From Paenibacillus radicis (ex Gao et al. 2016) (GTDB taxonomy: Bacteria > Bacillota > Bacilli > Paenibacillales > Paenibacillaceae): a stretch of DNA of 59,881 bases. How positions within the stretch are numbered: position 1 is the stretch's first letter; every line of letters starts with the position of its first letter. The stretch lies in NCBI RefSeq assembly GCF_014641555.1, contig NZ_BMHY01000024.1, forward strand, positions 6,754-66,634, written 5' to 3'. Below, one piece after another: positions 34,101-40,898 of the stretch. The notes beneath the pieces were generated by a model. That model had not been told where the DNA came from. It made no database searches and was given only the letters and a program-made list of their open reading frames with translations. The translations under genes were made by a program, and so were the position numbers.

Positions 34101-34667
34101 AATTTTCCGGGTGCGGTCGATCCGAACATAAATAATGTCCTTGGCATCCGTCTCGAGCTCCAGCCATGCCCCACGATTCGGAATAACCGTCGCCGTGTAT
34201 GTTTTCTTACCGTTCTTATCAACCTTCGTGCTGAAGTACACACTTGGGGATCGCACCAACTGGCTGACAATAACGCGTTCCGCACCATTAATAATAAAGG
34301 TGCCGGTCTCGGTCATAAGAGGGAAGTCACCCATAAACACTTCCTGCTCTTTCACTTCGCCGGTTTCCTTATTAAAGAGCCGTACTTTAACGCGCAGCGG
34401 AGCCGCATACGTTACATCGCGTTCCTTTGATTCATCGACCGAATATTTCGGTTCGCCCAAGCTATAGTCGATAAACTCAAGCGATAGATTTCCCGTAAAG
34501 TCCTGAATCGGCGAAATGTCCTGGAACAACTCAAGCAAGTCGTTATCCAAAAACTTTTCGTACGATTTTTGTTGGATTTCAATCAGGTTCGGGACTTCCA
34601 GCACCTCGTTGATCCGGGCGTAACTTCTCCGCGTGCGCCGACCATACTGAACAAGTTGTCCTGCCAA
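31122..34667 (-). CDS. rpoB: RNA polymerase beta subunit
   Basis: 1181 residues. The rifampicin pocket (GSSQLSQFMDQTNPL and ELTHKRRLSALGPGG) is wild type, so rifampicin sensitivity is expected. The core sequence QKRKISEGDKMAGRHGNKG and the C-terminal GGQRFGEMEVWALEAYGAA are intact, and the end is acidic. The start is TTG (34665-34667) behind GTGAGG, giving MAGQLVQYGRRTRRSYARI. Bacillus rpoB also starts with TTG. Together with rpoC (92 bases downstream) it forms the core enzyme. Confidence 0.98.
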   Translation of the reverse strand: MAGQLVQYGRRTRRSYARINEVLEVPNLIEIQQKSYEKFLDNDLLELFQDISPIQDFTGNLSLEFIDYSLGEPKYSVDESKERDVTYAAPLRVKVRLFNKETGEVKEQEVFMGDFPLMTETGTFIINGAERVIVSQLVRSPSVYFSTKVDKNGKKTYTATVIPNRGAWLELETDAKDIIYVRIDRTRKIPVTVLLRALGFGTDAEILELLGHDEYIRNTLDKDNTDSTEKALIEIYERLRPGEPPTLDNAKSLLVARFFDPKRYDLANVGRYKINKKLHIKNRLFNQRLAETLVDPGTGEIIAEAGQVIDRRLLDDILDKLEKNVGFKTYHVANGVLDADSIPLQTISVFSPLDDAKVIKVISNGIIDKMVKHITPADIISSINYFINLLHGVGSTDDIDHLGNRRLRSVGELLQNQFRIGLSRMERVVRERMSIQDANAITPQALINIRPVIASIKEFFGSSQLSQFMDQTNPLAELTHKRRLSALGPGGLTRERAGFEVRDVHHSHYGRMCPIETPEGPNIGLINSLSSFARINEYGFIEAPYRWVDPKTGVVTEQISYMTADEEDNYVIGQANARLTEDSRFEDESQIVRYNKQADNILTMPSDRVDYMDVSPKQVVSVATALIPFLENDDSNRALMGSNMQRQAVPLLIPKAPLVGTGMEHKAAKDSGVCIVSKFDGVIERVSANEIWLRRVELLDGKPVTGDLVKHKLHKFTRSNQGTCINQRPIVRKGDVIKKGDILADGPSTEQGELALGRNVVVAFMTWEGYNYEDAILLSEKLVKEDVYTSIHIEEYESEARDTKLGPEEITRDIPNVGEEALKNLDERGIIRVGAEIGAGDILVGKVTPKGVTELTAEERLLHAIFGEKAREVRDTSLRVPHGTDGIVVDVKVFTRENGDELPPGVNQLVRVYIAQKRKISEGDKMAGRHGNKGVIARIMPEEDMPFLPDGTPVEIVLNPLGVPSRMNIGQVLEVHLGMACKQLGLHAATPVFDGAREYDVFDTMEEAGMQRNGKTVLYDGRTGESFEREVTVGVMYMIKLAHMVDDKIHARSTGPYSLVTQQPLGGKAQFGGQRFGEMEVWALEAYGAAYTLQEILTVKSDDVVGRVKTYESIVKGENVPEPGVPESFKVLIKELQSLGMDVKILTENEEEIEMKEMDDEDEGAGDKLNLNLEGAEMGAE

Positions 34668-34724
34668 CTTAACCTCACCCCTCATGTCTGTCTCACAGCA
34701 TCGATATATCACTGCGTCAATTCA

Positions 34725-34766
34725 AATAAAGAAAAGCCCTTATCGAATATAGTTCGAAAAAAGAGC
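34725..34766 (-). terminator. Terminator-like hairpin in the rpoB leader
   Basis: GCTCTT pairs with AAGGGC (with one G-U pair), enclosing TCGAA/TTCGA around a CTATA loop (34736-34766). It is followed by TTTTCTTTATTT on the minus strand. It lies between the promoter at 34942-34970 and the rpoB start, about 60 bases before the start. It may partly end rplJL-methyltransferase transcripts and attenuate rpoBC. Confidence 0.6.
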
Positions 34767-34941
34767 ATGTTCCGGCAGTCAACCAAACGCAGCGCGGGCG
34801 TTATGGTTCCATATCAAGTAATTTTGCCCAAAATGTAAACATTATACGTCAAACGTGTTTTATTTATTCATTTCGCGCTGAAAATTCACGCTTGACATTT
34901 TAGTTGACTAAAGAGATTGAGCCCAATTTAATGCTGACATT

Positions 34942-34970
34942 TTATAATACTATCATATCTGGAATGTCAA
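34942..34970 (-). promoter_or_regulatory. SigA promoter upstream of rpoB
   Basis: TTGACA (34965-34970), 17-base spacer, TTATAA (34942-34947; TATAAA one base on). It starts directly behind the methyltransferase gene and gives an rpoB leader of about 270 bases. A second possible -10, TATAAT at about 34845, has no good -35 box. The 322-base gap holds no gene. Confidence 0.75.
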
Positions 34971-34989
34971 GTCAAGAAGACAGACATCC

Positions 34990-35586
34990 CTATTTTTTTG
35001 CCATATAAATCCGGTAGCCTTTATCCTTGGAAACCTCTTCTACTTCTTCAAACAACGACTGCAATTTCGCTTCCGCCGAGGGAGCTCCTTGCTTCTTCTG
35101 AATAACAACCCACATCGTTCCGCCAGGTACTAGAAGCTCGTAACCCTCTTCAAAGATGCGGTGCACGGTCGCTTTGCCTGCCCGAATCGGGGGATTCGTC
35201 AGGATGACGTCAAAGCTTCTGCCTCCTACCGATTCATAGAGATCGCTTTGCAGCACCTCAACATTGGAAATGCCGTTCAGAGCGGCATTCTCCTTCGATA
35301 GCTCTACTGCTCTTTCATTGATGTCTATCATCGTGACTCGGCCTTGCGGAGCCAGTCTGGCAGCTGTCAGGCCGATTGGCCCGTAGCCGCATCCAACATC
35401 GAGCACATTGGCCGAAGGCGCAAGCTCCAACGCATTCAACAGCGCCCGGCTGCCATAGTCGACACCGGATTTGGAGAACACACCGGCATCCGTCACGAAT
35501 TTCAACGTAAAGCCGCAAAGCTCGTCTTGATGAACTTGACGGTTATGCTTCACTCCCGGTTTTTGAGAGTAATAGTGGTCCGACAT
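34990..35586 (-). CDS. Class I SAM methyltransferase, RsmC-like (YbxB type)
   Basis: 198 residues. SAM-binding motif DVGCGYGP (63-70), acidic MIDIN (87-91) and the NPPIRAGK catalytic motif (131-138) typical of N2-guanine rRNA methyltransferases such as RsmC. It is a single-domain version without the duplicated N-terminal half of the enteric enzyme. Bacillus has an equivalent gene (ybxB) between rplL and rpoB. The exact rRNA target is inferred, not shown. Confidence 0.88.
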   Translation of the reverse strand: MSDHYYSQKPGVKHNRQVHQDELCGFTLKFVTDAGVFSKSGVDYGSRALLNALELAPSANVLDVGCGYGPIGLTAARLAPQGRVTMIDINERAVELSKENAALNGISNVEVLQSDLYESVGGRSFDVILTNPPIRAGKATVHRIFEEGYELLVPGGTMWVVIQKKQGAPSAEAKLQSLFEEVEEVSKDKGYRIYMAKK

Positions 35587-35637
35587 CTCCTGTACTCCTC
35601 CTGCTGCTTCATATCGTTCGCATTAACATACAACGAA

Positions 35638-35664
35638 CCCCTTGAAACAAGACGTTTCAAGGGG
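35638..35664 (-). terminator. Hairpin between rplL and the methyltransferase gene
   Basis: A perfect 11-bp stem, CCCCTTGAAAC (35638-35648) with GTTTCAAGGGG (35654-35664) and a 5-base loop. The following minus-strand bases TTCGTTGTATG form only a weak T tract. It probably lowers read-through from rplJL into the downstream genes. Confidence 0.7.
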
Positions 35665-35727
35665 CCCGTTATGCTTCGCGAACGCGCACCGCTTCCAGCA
35701 CGCACCCGCGAAAGGATTAAAGCGATA

Positions 35728-36087
35728 TTACTTCACTTCTACAGCTGCGCCAGCTTCTTCAAGCTTAGCTTTAACTGCTTCTGCTTCTTCTTTAGCAACT
35801 TTTTCTTTGATTGCTTTAGGAGCGCCGTCAACCAAGTCTTTCGCTTCTTTCAGGCCAAGACCTGTGATTTCGCGAACAACTTTGATTACGTTGATTTTCG
35901 ATGCGCCTGCGCTAGTCAGGATTACGTCGAATTCGGATTGCTCAGCAGCTTCAGCAGCGCCGCCAGCTACAACTGCTACTGGTGCAGCAGCTGTTACGCC
36001 GAATTCTTCTTCAATTGCTTTTACAAGGTCGTTAAGTTCAAGAACGGTCATAACTTTAATGGCTTCCAAGATTTGCTCTTTAGACAT
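35728..36087 (-). CDS. rplL: 50S ribosomal protein L7/L12
   Basis: 119 residues. An N-terminal dimerisation helix (MSKEQILEAIKVMTVLELNDLVKAIEE), an alanine-rich hinge (about 35-50) and the C-terminal factor-binding domain EFDVILTSAGASKINVIKVVREITGLGLKEAKDLVD. It forms the stalk with L10 and recruits EF-Tu and EF-G. It lies 100 bases after rplJ. Confidence 0.98.
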   Translation of the reverse strand: MSKEQILEAIKVMTVLELNDLVKAIEEEFGVTAAAPVAVVAGGAAEAAEQSEFDVILTSAGASKINVIKVVREITGLGLKEAKDLVDGAPKAIKEKVAKEEAEAVKAKLEEAGAAVEVK

Positions 36088-36187
36088 GGTTATACCTCCG
36101 AAAATGGTTTAGTTTTTTTTGTTGGTTTGTTACGCCGCCGGCGATAAACGCCGTCCGGTATTTATGACGTTGCTAGACTCAAACAAC

Positions 36188-36691
36188 TTAAGCTTGAGCT
36201 TCTTTTTGTTCGCCGACTGCTTTAACCGCAAGCGCGAAGTTGCGAACTGGAGCTTGCAGAACGCTGAGGAGCATGGAGAGCAAGCCATCGCGGGACGGAA
36301 GTTCCGCCAACGCTTTGATTTGTTCATGTCCTACAACTTTACCTTCAACAACGCCGCCTTTAAGTTTCAAAGCGTCGTTCTTTTTAGCGAAATCGTTAAG
36401 GATTTTCGCTGGAGCGACTGCGTCGCCGTTGCTGAACGCGATGGCTGTAGGTCCAACCAAAATCTCGTTCAGTTCTGCCAATTCCGCAGCCTCAGTTGCG
36501 CGGCGAACGAGCGAGTTTTTCAATACTTGAAACTCGACACCAGCTTCACGCAGCTGTTTGCGAAGTTCGGTAACTTGCGCAACGTTCAATCCGCGATAAT
36601 CGGCAACGACTGTGCTAGTGCTCTCGCGGAGCTTAGCCGAAATCGTCTCAACCGCTTGTTGTTTCTCTTGGATGATTTTTGCGTTTGCCAA
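36188..36691 (-). CDS. rplJ: 50S ribosomal protein L10
   Basis: 167 residues. The rRNA-binding N domain shows VVADYRGLNVAQVTELRKQLREAGVEFQVLKNSL (about 26-59), and the C-terminal helix that carries L7/L12 follows. The frame is open as far as 36820, but AGGAGGTG fixes the start at TTG (36689-36691), giving MANAKIIQEKQQAVE. It is preceded by an L10-type leader. Confidence 0.97.
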   Translation of the reverse strand: MANAKIIQEKQQAVETISAKLRESTSTVVADYRGLNVAQVTELRKQLREAGVEFQVLKNSLVRRATEAAELAELNEILVGPTAIAFSNGDAVAPAKILNDFAKKNDALKLKGGVVEGKVVGHEQIKALAELPSRDGLLSMLLSVLQAPVRNFALAVKAVGEQKEAQA

Positions 36692-36699
36692 ACTGTACA

Positions 36700-36865
36700 C
36701 CTCCTGTAATAGTTGTACATCCCGTTTACTACGACGAGCTTTCCCTGCCGCAAGGCAGAAGAAAAGCCTCCGCACGTACCAAGACTGCGAAGGCCATGAA
36801 TGGTTCGTTAACGCGCTCAATCCGTTAGGGCAAGCTGCTTACAAACGCTTTATCATAACACCTCG
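36700..36865 (-). promoter_or_regulatory. Probable L10-type autoregulatory leader RNA
   Basis: A GC-rich, foldable leader upstream of rplJ. It includes a CTGCC/GGCAG hairpin with a TTGC loop (about 36745-36758), next to AGCTCGTCG and GCGGAGGC segments of the kind seen in the Bacillota L10 leader. A possible -10 TATGAT lies near 36853, but the -35 box is poor. The call is by position and folding. Confidence 0.5.
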
Positions 36866-36932
36866 GTAGGAAATTAAGCCCTGCGGCACCTACTGTCTAC
36901 GGCATGCATATTCGAATTTAGTTCCGTTCTTC

Positions 36933-37625
36933 TTAGCGGTAAACCGCAGTGGAGACGCGAGCGCCTGGGCCCATTGTCGAAGAAACGGCGATGTTTTTCA
37001 GGTAAACCCCTTTAGATGCAGCCGGTTTTGCACGGTTCAGAGCATCAACCAATGCTTTGAGGTTCTCAGTGAGTTTCTCAGCATCGAAGGATACTTTACC
37101 GATTGGCGCATGGATTTGACCTGCTTTATCCAGACGATATTCGATTTTACCGGCTTTAATTTCTTGCACGGCTTTCGTCACGTCGAATGTTACCGTACCT
37201 GCTTTAGGGTTAGGCATGAGACCTTTACCACCCAGGATACGACCCAATTTACCAACTTCAGCCATCATGTCCGGCGTTGCTACGCAAACGTCGAATTCGA
37301 ACCAGCCTTGTTGGATTTTGTTGATCATGTCTGCATCGCCTACGAAGTCAGCGCCAGCAGCTTCCGCTTCTTTTGCTTTTTCGCCTTTAGCGAATACGAG
37401 AACACGTTTAGTTTTACCAGTACCGTGCGGAAGTACAACGACGCCACGCACTGCTTGGTCTTGTTTCCGCGGGTCTACACCCAGACGGACAGCAACTTCA
37501 ACGGATTCGTCGAATTTAGCTGTTGCAGCCTTTTTCACAAGCTCAATCGCTTGTTCCGGCTCGTAAGTTGCTTCGCTGTCAATCAGCTTAGCGGCTTCCA
37601 GATATTTCTTGCCATGTTTAGCCAT
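36933..37625 (-). CDS. rplA: 50S ribosomal protein L1
   Basis: 230 residues starting MAKHGKKYLEAAKLIDSEATYEPEQAIEL, with the two-domain L1 fold and the signature LGRILGGKGLMPNPKAGTVTFDV (about 121-143). It forms the mobile L1 stalk at the E site. Frame open to 37682; 37625 is chosen for the family start and AAGGAGG upstream. It follows rplK. Confidence 0.98.
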   Translation of the reverse strand: MAKHGKKYLEAAKLIDSEATYEPEQAIELVKKAATAKFDESVEVAVRLGVDPRKQDQAVRGVVVLPHGTGKTKRVLVFAKGEKAKEAEAAGADFVGDADMINKIQQGWFEFDVCVATPDMMAEVGKLGRILGGKGLMPNPKAGTVTFDVTKAVQEIKAGKIEYRLDKAGQIHAPIGKVSFDAEKLTENLKALVDALNRAKPAASKGVYLKNIAVSSTMGPGARVSTAVYR

Positions 37626-37692
37626 TGTTATATCCTCCTTATGTGGTGTAGCGGAGCATCCTCCTAGGAATGATCCTCCCACTTGACATCAG

Positions 37693-37713
37693 GATTTTGG
37701 GAGACCCAAAATC
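37693..37713 (-). repeat. Perfect 9-bp hairpin between rplK and rplA
   Basis: GATTTTGGG (37693-37701) pairs with CCCAAAATC (37705-37713) around AGA. No T tract follows, so it is not a usual terminator. It could be a translational or processing element between L11 and L1. It does not resemble the classical L1-binding motif. Confidence 0.55.
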
Positions 37714-37731
37714 ACACGATATCCGCGACAA

Positions 37732-38157
37732 TTAGTCGACGATTGTTACACCCATGCTGCGTGCAGTACCTTCAATCATAAGCATTGCTGCTTCGACGGA
37801 AGCTGCATTCAAGTCGGGCATTTTTTGCTCAGCGATTTCACGCACTTTATCGCGTTTAACCGTAGCAACTTTCTTCTTGTTTGGTTCGCCGGATCCTTTT
37901 TCGATACCTGCTGCTACGCGGAGCAATACTGCTGCCGGCGGAGTTTTAGTCTCGAACGTGAAGGAACGGTCCTCGAACACCGAAATAACTACCGGAATAA
38001 TCAAACCAGCTTGATCTGCAGTACGAGCATTGAATTCTTTACAGAATGCCATGATGTTAACGCCTGCTTGACCAAGGGCTGGACCGATCGGCGGAGCCGG
38101 GTTCGCTTTACCTGCAGGAACCTGCAGTTTGACCATCTTGATGACCTTTTTTGCCAT
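37732..38157 (-). CDS. rplK: 50S ribosomal protein L11
   Basis: 141 residues starting MAKKVIKMVKLQVPAGKANPAPPIGPALGQAGVNIMAFCKEFNA, with the proline-rich hinge region and the C-terminal RNA-binding domain (AEQKMPDLNAASVEAAMLMIEGTARSMG). It forms the GTPase-associated centre and the thiostrepton site. It follows nusG by 61 bases. Confidence 0.98.
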   Translation of the reverse strand: MAKKVIKMVKLQVPAGKANPAPPIGPALGQAGVNIMAFCKEFNARTADQAGLIIPVVISVFEDRSFTFETKTPPAAVLLRVAAGIEKGSGEPNKKKVATVKRDKVREIAEQKMPDLNAASVEAAMLMIEGTARSMGVTIVD

Positions 38158-38218
38158 GACTTTTACACCTCCTTACTAGTAATTCCAAAAACAGAACATT
38201 TCCCGCGAAACCCGTTTC

Positions 38219-38752
38219 TTAAACTTTTTCCACTTGCGTGTAATCGAGTTCAAGCGGGGTTTCCCTGCCAAACATGTTAACATGCACCTTCAGCTTCGCC
38301 TTGTCGAGAAGAATCTCTTCTACTGTGCCGACAAAATCTGCGAAAGGACCTACTTTGACGCGCACGGTTTCTTTCAGCTCGAACTCGATCTTCGGCTTCG
38401 GCTCTTCCATACCCATATGCTTGAGAATTTGTTCCACTTCATCAGGCATGAGCGGAGTCGGCTTTGAACCGGATCCAGTCGATCCTACGAATCCCGTAAC
38501 GCCCGGCGTATTGCGAACAACGTACCAGGAATCATCCGTTTGAACCATTTCCACCAGAACATATCCGGGGTAGACTTTACGCTGAACGATCTTTTTCTTA
38601 CCGTCCTTCTCTACCACTTCATCTTCCATAGGAACGAGCACGCGGAAGATCTTGTCTTCCATGCCCATCGATTCAAGGCGGCGTTCCAAATTGGCTTTCA
38701 CCTTGTTCTCATAACCGGCGTAAGTGTGTACGACGTACCATCTTTTTTCCAT
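38219..38752 (-). CDS. nusG: Transcription antitermination/pausing factor NusG
   Basis: 177 residues. NGN domain starting MEKRWYVVHTYAGYENKVKANLERR, with PGYVLVEM and RNTPGVTGFVG, then a C-terminal KOW domain (VRVKVGPFADFVGTVEEI, about 128-145). In Bacillota NusG stimulates pausing, and it contacts S10. It follows secE by 23 bases in the conserved rpmG-secE-nusG block. Confidence 0.98.
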   Translation of the reverse strand: MEKRWYVVHTYAGYENKVKANLERRLESMGMEDKIFRVLVPMEDEVVEKDGKKKIVQRKVYPGYVLVEMVQTDDSWYVVRNTPGVTGFVGSTGSGSKPTPLMPDEVEQILKHMGMEEPKPKIEFELKETVRVKVGPFADFVGTVEEILLDKAKLKVHVNMFGRETPLELDYTQVEKV

Positions 38753-38775
38753 TCCAATCCACCTTTGGACCCTTC

Positions 38776-38985
38776 TTAAACAATCAGTTCAATTATCGAC
38801 GAGATCCCGATGTCAAGAAGCCAAAAGTAAATCGTCACAGCCGTGATCGTCAAAAGTACTACGATCGAATAGCTTGTCAACTCTTTACGGTTTGGCCAGC
38901 GAACCTTCTTCAGTTCTGCCCAGCTGTCGGCAAAGAAACTAAACGTTGTTCCAAAGCTTTGCTTTAGTTTAGCCAAAAATGCCAC
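38776..38985 (-). CDS. secE: Preprotein translocase subunit SecE
   Basis: 69 residues, the short single-span form: an amphipathic helix with ELKKVRWPNRKEL (about 24-36) and one membrane helix (about 40-62). It clamps SecY in the membrane. GTG at 38983-38985 is chosen because GGAGGT lies six bases upstream; the GTG two codons earlier would abut the ribosome-binding site. Confidence 0.95.
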   Translation of the reverse strand: MAFLAKLKQSFGTTFSFFADSWAELKKVRWPNRKELTSYSIVVLLTITAVTIYFWLLDIGISSIIELIV

Positions 38986-39002
38986 GTTCACACCTCCATA
39001 GA

Positions 39003-39152
39003 CTATCTCGTCTCGCGATGAGGAGTCTGCTCGTTACAGAACTTGCAAAACTTCTTCAACTCGATGCGGTCGGGGTGATTGCGTTTGTTCTTGCTGCTCG
39101 CATAGTTTCTCTGTTTGCAGTTTGTGCATGCCAACGTGATAATTACCCGCAT
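39003..39152 (-). CDS. rpmG: 50S ribosomal protein L33, zinc form
   Basis: 49 residues starting MRVIITLACTNCKQRNYASSK. The four zinc ligands C9, C12 (CTNC) and C36, C39 (CKFC) are present, so this is the zinc-containing C+ version. A zinc-free paralogue is often kept elsewhere for zinc starvation. It lies 17 bases before secE, with GGGAGGTG upstream. Confidence 0.97.
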   Translation of the reverse strand: MRVIITLACTNCKQRNYASSKNKRNHPDRIELKKFCKFCNEQTPHRETR

Positions 39153-39269
39153 TGAAGTACACCTCCCGAACTGCTACTAAATACTTTTTGTGATGAGATA
39201 GTAGCCTACCCCTCACGAGAATGCGGCCCCAACACGAAAAAAAACCTCACATTTAGGCCTACCTAAAAC

Positions 39270-39298
39270 ACTTTATCACACGGCATATTTGATGTCAA
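39270..39298 (-). promoter_or_regulatory. SigA promoter of rpmG-secE-nusG
   Basis: TTGACA (39293-39298), 17-base spacer, TAAAGT (39270-39275), about 118 bases before the rpmG ATG. A small TTTAGG/CCTAAA hairpin and a run of eight T (complement of about 39237-39244) follow in the early leader. The 376-base gap 39153-39528 otherwise holds only the sigH terminator. Confidence 0.75.
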
Positions 39299-39400
39299 CG
39301 ATTAGATAGCTTCTCCATACGCTTCAGATAATGGAAAAGGCTTGCTTCGGGATCTCGTTCGTCCTATTAGTATAGTCCATATTATCCCTTTTAAAACCGA

Positions 39401-39449
39401 AAATAGCTGTCCTTCCGAATCGGTCATTGCCCGAACGGATAGACAGCCT
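39401..39449 (-). terminator. Probable terminator after sigH
   Basis: AGCTGTC (39406-39412) pairs with GACAGCC-side bases (39443-39449), and TCCG/CGGA extends the inner stem. On the minus strand it is followed by ATTTTCGGTTTTAAAA. It lies about 80 bases after the sigH stop. Confidence 0.65.
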
Positions 39450-39528
39450 ACTCTCAAAAACTTTATATAAGAATGCCGTTGCCTGAGCTCGTCGATTCGG
39501 ACAAAGCGAGGTTCACAATGCCAAACGG

Positions 39529-40179
39529 CTAACTGCTCAGATCCCTTACTTCCAAATAACGTTCAAGCTTGCGTTTCACCCGCTGCAAAGCATTGTCAAT
39601 TGACTTCACATGCCTGTCCAAATCAACGGCGATTTCCTGATAGGACCTTCCGTCCAAATAGAGCATCAGCACCTTGCGTTCAAGGTCGCTCAAAATTTCG
39701 GACATCTTGTCTTCCAGACCGATAAATTCTTCCTGGTTGATTATCAATTCTTCCGGGTCGGACACTCTCGTCCCGCATATGACATCGAGCAGCGTACGGT
39801 CAGAGTCTTCGTCATAAATCGGCTTGTCGAGCGAGACGTACGAGTTGAGCGGGATATGCTTTTGCCGTGTAGCAGTCTTGATCGCCGTAATGATCTGCCG
39901 CGTAATACACAGTTCAGCAAAGGCCTTGAAGCTCGCGAGCTTGTCTCCCTTGAAATCGCGAATAGACTTATACAGTCCGATCATGCCTTCCTGCACAATA
40001 TCTTCCCGATCCGCACCGATTAGAAAATAGGAACGCGCCTTGGCACGCACAAAGTTCTTGTATTTGTTTATCAAATATTCAAGAGCCAGGCTGTCGCCAT
40101 TGCGGACCGCTTCGACGATGTCCTCGTCCGTACTGCAGTCATATTCGAGCGTACTCCATTCTTTGAGGTCGATGCTCAC
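39529..40179 (-). CDS. sigH: RNA polymerase sigma-H factor (stationary phase/sporulation)
   Basis: 216 residues. Region 2 is seen in AREYLINKYKNFVRAKARSYFLIGADREDIVQEGMIGLYKSI-type sequence (about 32-75), with DREDIVQEGMIGLYK at its core. Region 4 helix-turn-helix is GRSYQEIAVDLDRHVKSIDNALQRVKRKL (about 176-204). In Bacillus it directs early sporulation and competence genes and lies at the same place, upstream of rpmG-secE. This supports a spore-forming host. Confidence 0.96.
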   Translation of the reverse strand: MSIDLKEWSTLEYDCSTDEDIVEAVRNGDSLALEYLINKYKNFVRAKARSYFLIGADREDIVQEGMIGLYKSIRDFKGDKLASFKAFAELCITRQIITAIKTATRQKHIPLNSYVSLDKPIYDEDSDRTLLDVICGTRVSDPEELIINQEEFIGLEDKMSEILSDLERKVLMLYLDGRSYQEIAVDLDRHVKSIDNALQRVKRKLERYLEVRDLSS

Positions 40180-40260
40180 GAACTATCCCTCCGGCCTGCA
40201 AGGCGTACACCGCTAGATTCATAGAAAAGCTGTACTTCCTACCATAGTAAATATAGAGCC

Positions 40261-40290
40261 AGTATACATTATGTAACCTTACACCGTCAA
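40261..40290 (-). promoter_or_regulatory. Probable promoter of sigH
   Basis: TTGACG (40285-40290), 18-base spacer, TATACT (40261-40266). Upstream at 40304-40355 is an 8-base inverted repeat CGGGCGCC/GGCGCCCG enclosing a GTAAC-TTT-GTTAC hairpin, which lies just after the rae1 stop. It may be a weak terminator or a regulatory site. Confidence 0.6.
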
Positions 40291-40370
40291 CAAATTTGCC
40301 CCGCGGGCGCCATCGATTTAATTGCAGAACTGTAACTTTGTTACAAAGGCGCCCGAACGGGGGACCAAAC

Positions 40371-40895
40371 CTATTTCTCGCCCCGCCGCAGCCGCTCCAG
40401 CTTGCTCCGGACCTCTAGGCTCAAAATACCGTCAAGCGAGTTGCGCTTGCCCGGTTTCTCCTCGCGGAGCGTGTGCTCAATCTGCTTTCGGCTCTGCTGG
40501 ACATCGATGAGCAGCTCTCGGGCCGACAGGCGCAACGCGCCTTTGCCGAAGGCGACATGCTGCTCAACGAGATCAGAGGTAGCGACGAACACGTTGCGGC
40601 GCTTGGAATAGAGTGCGACAACGAGCCTCTCAATGCACTCATCCGCTGTCTCCTTCTCCTTGGTGTAGACGATGTCCAGCTTGTGATGCTTATACTTAGC
40701 GCCAAGTCCGGGAACCTGATGCGCATCAAAAATGACGTAAATCTTCAATCCGGAGAAACCCTGGTAATCGGCCAACAGCGTCAGCAGCTTGTCCCGGGCT
40801 TCCTCCAGATTAATCTCTTTCAATCGCTCCAGCACTGGCCATGCGCCGATAATATTGTAACCGTCCACCAGCAAAATATCGTCGGGCCGGCTCAT
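40371..40895 (-). CDS. rae1: NYN-domain ribosome-associated endoribonuclease (Rae1/YacP)
   Basis: 174 residues with a PIN/NYN-like nuclease fold. Acidic active-site candidates are D11 (LLVDGYNIIGAW), the FDAHQVPG aspartate near 58, and ETADECIERL and ATSDLVEQ further on. The C-terminus is charged and helical. In Bacillus subtilis Rae1 cuts mRNA in the ribosomal A site. It lies three bases after rlmB in the conserved cysS-mrnC-rlmB-yacP order. Confidence 0.92.
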   Translation of the reverse strand: MSRPDDILLVDGYNIIGAWPVLERLKEINLEEARDKLLTLLADYQGFSGLKIYVIFDAHQVPGLGAKYKHHKLDIVYTKEKETADECIERLVVALYSKRRNVFVATSDLVEQHVAFGKGALRLSARELLIDVQQSRKQIEHTLREEKPGKRNSLDGILSLEVRSKLERLRRGEK

Positions 40896-40898
40896 CCG

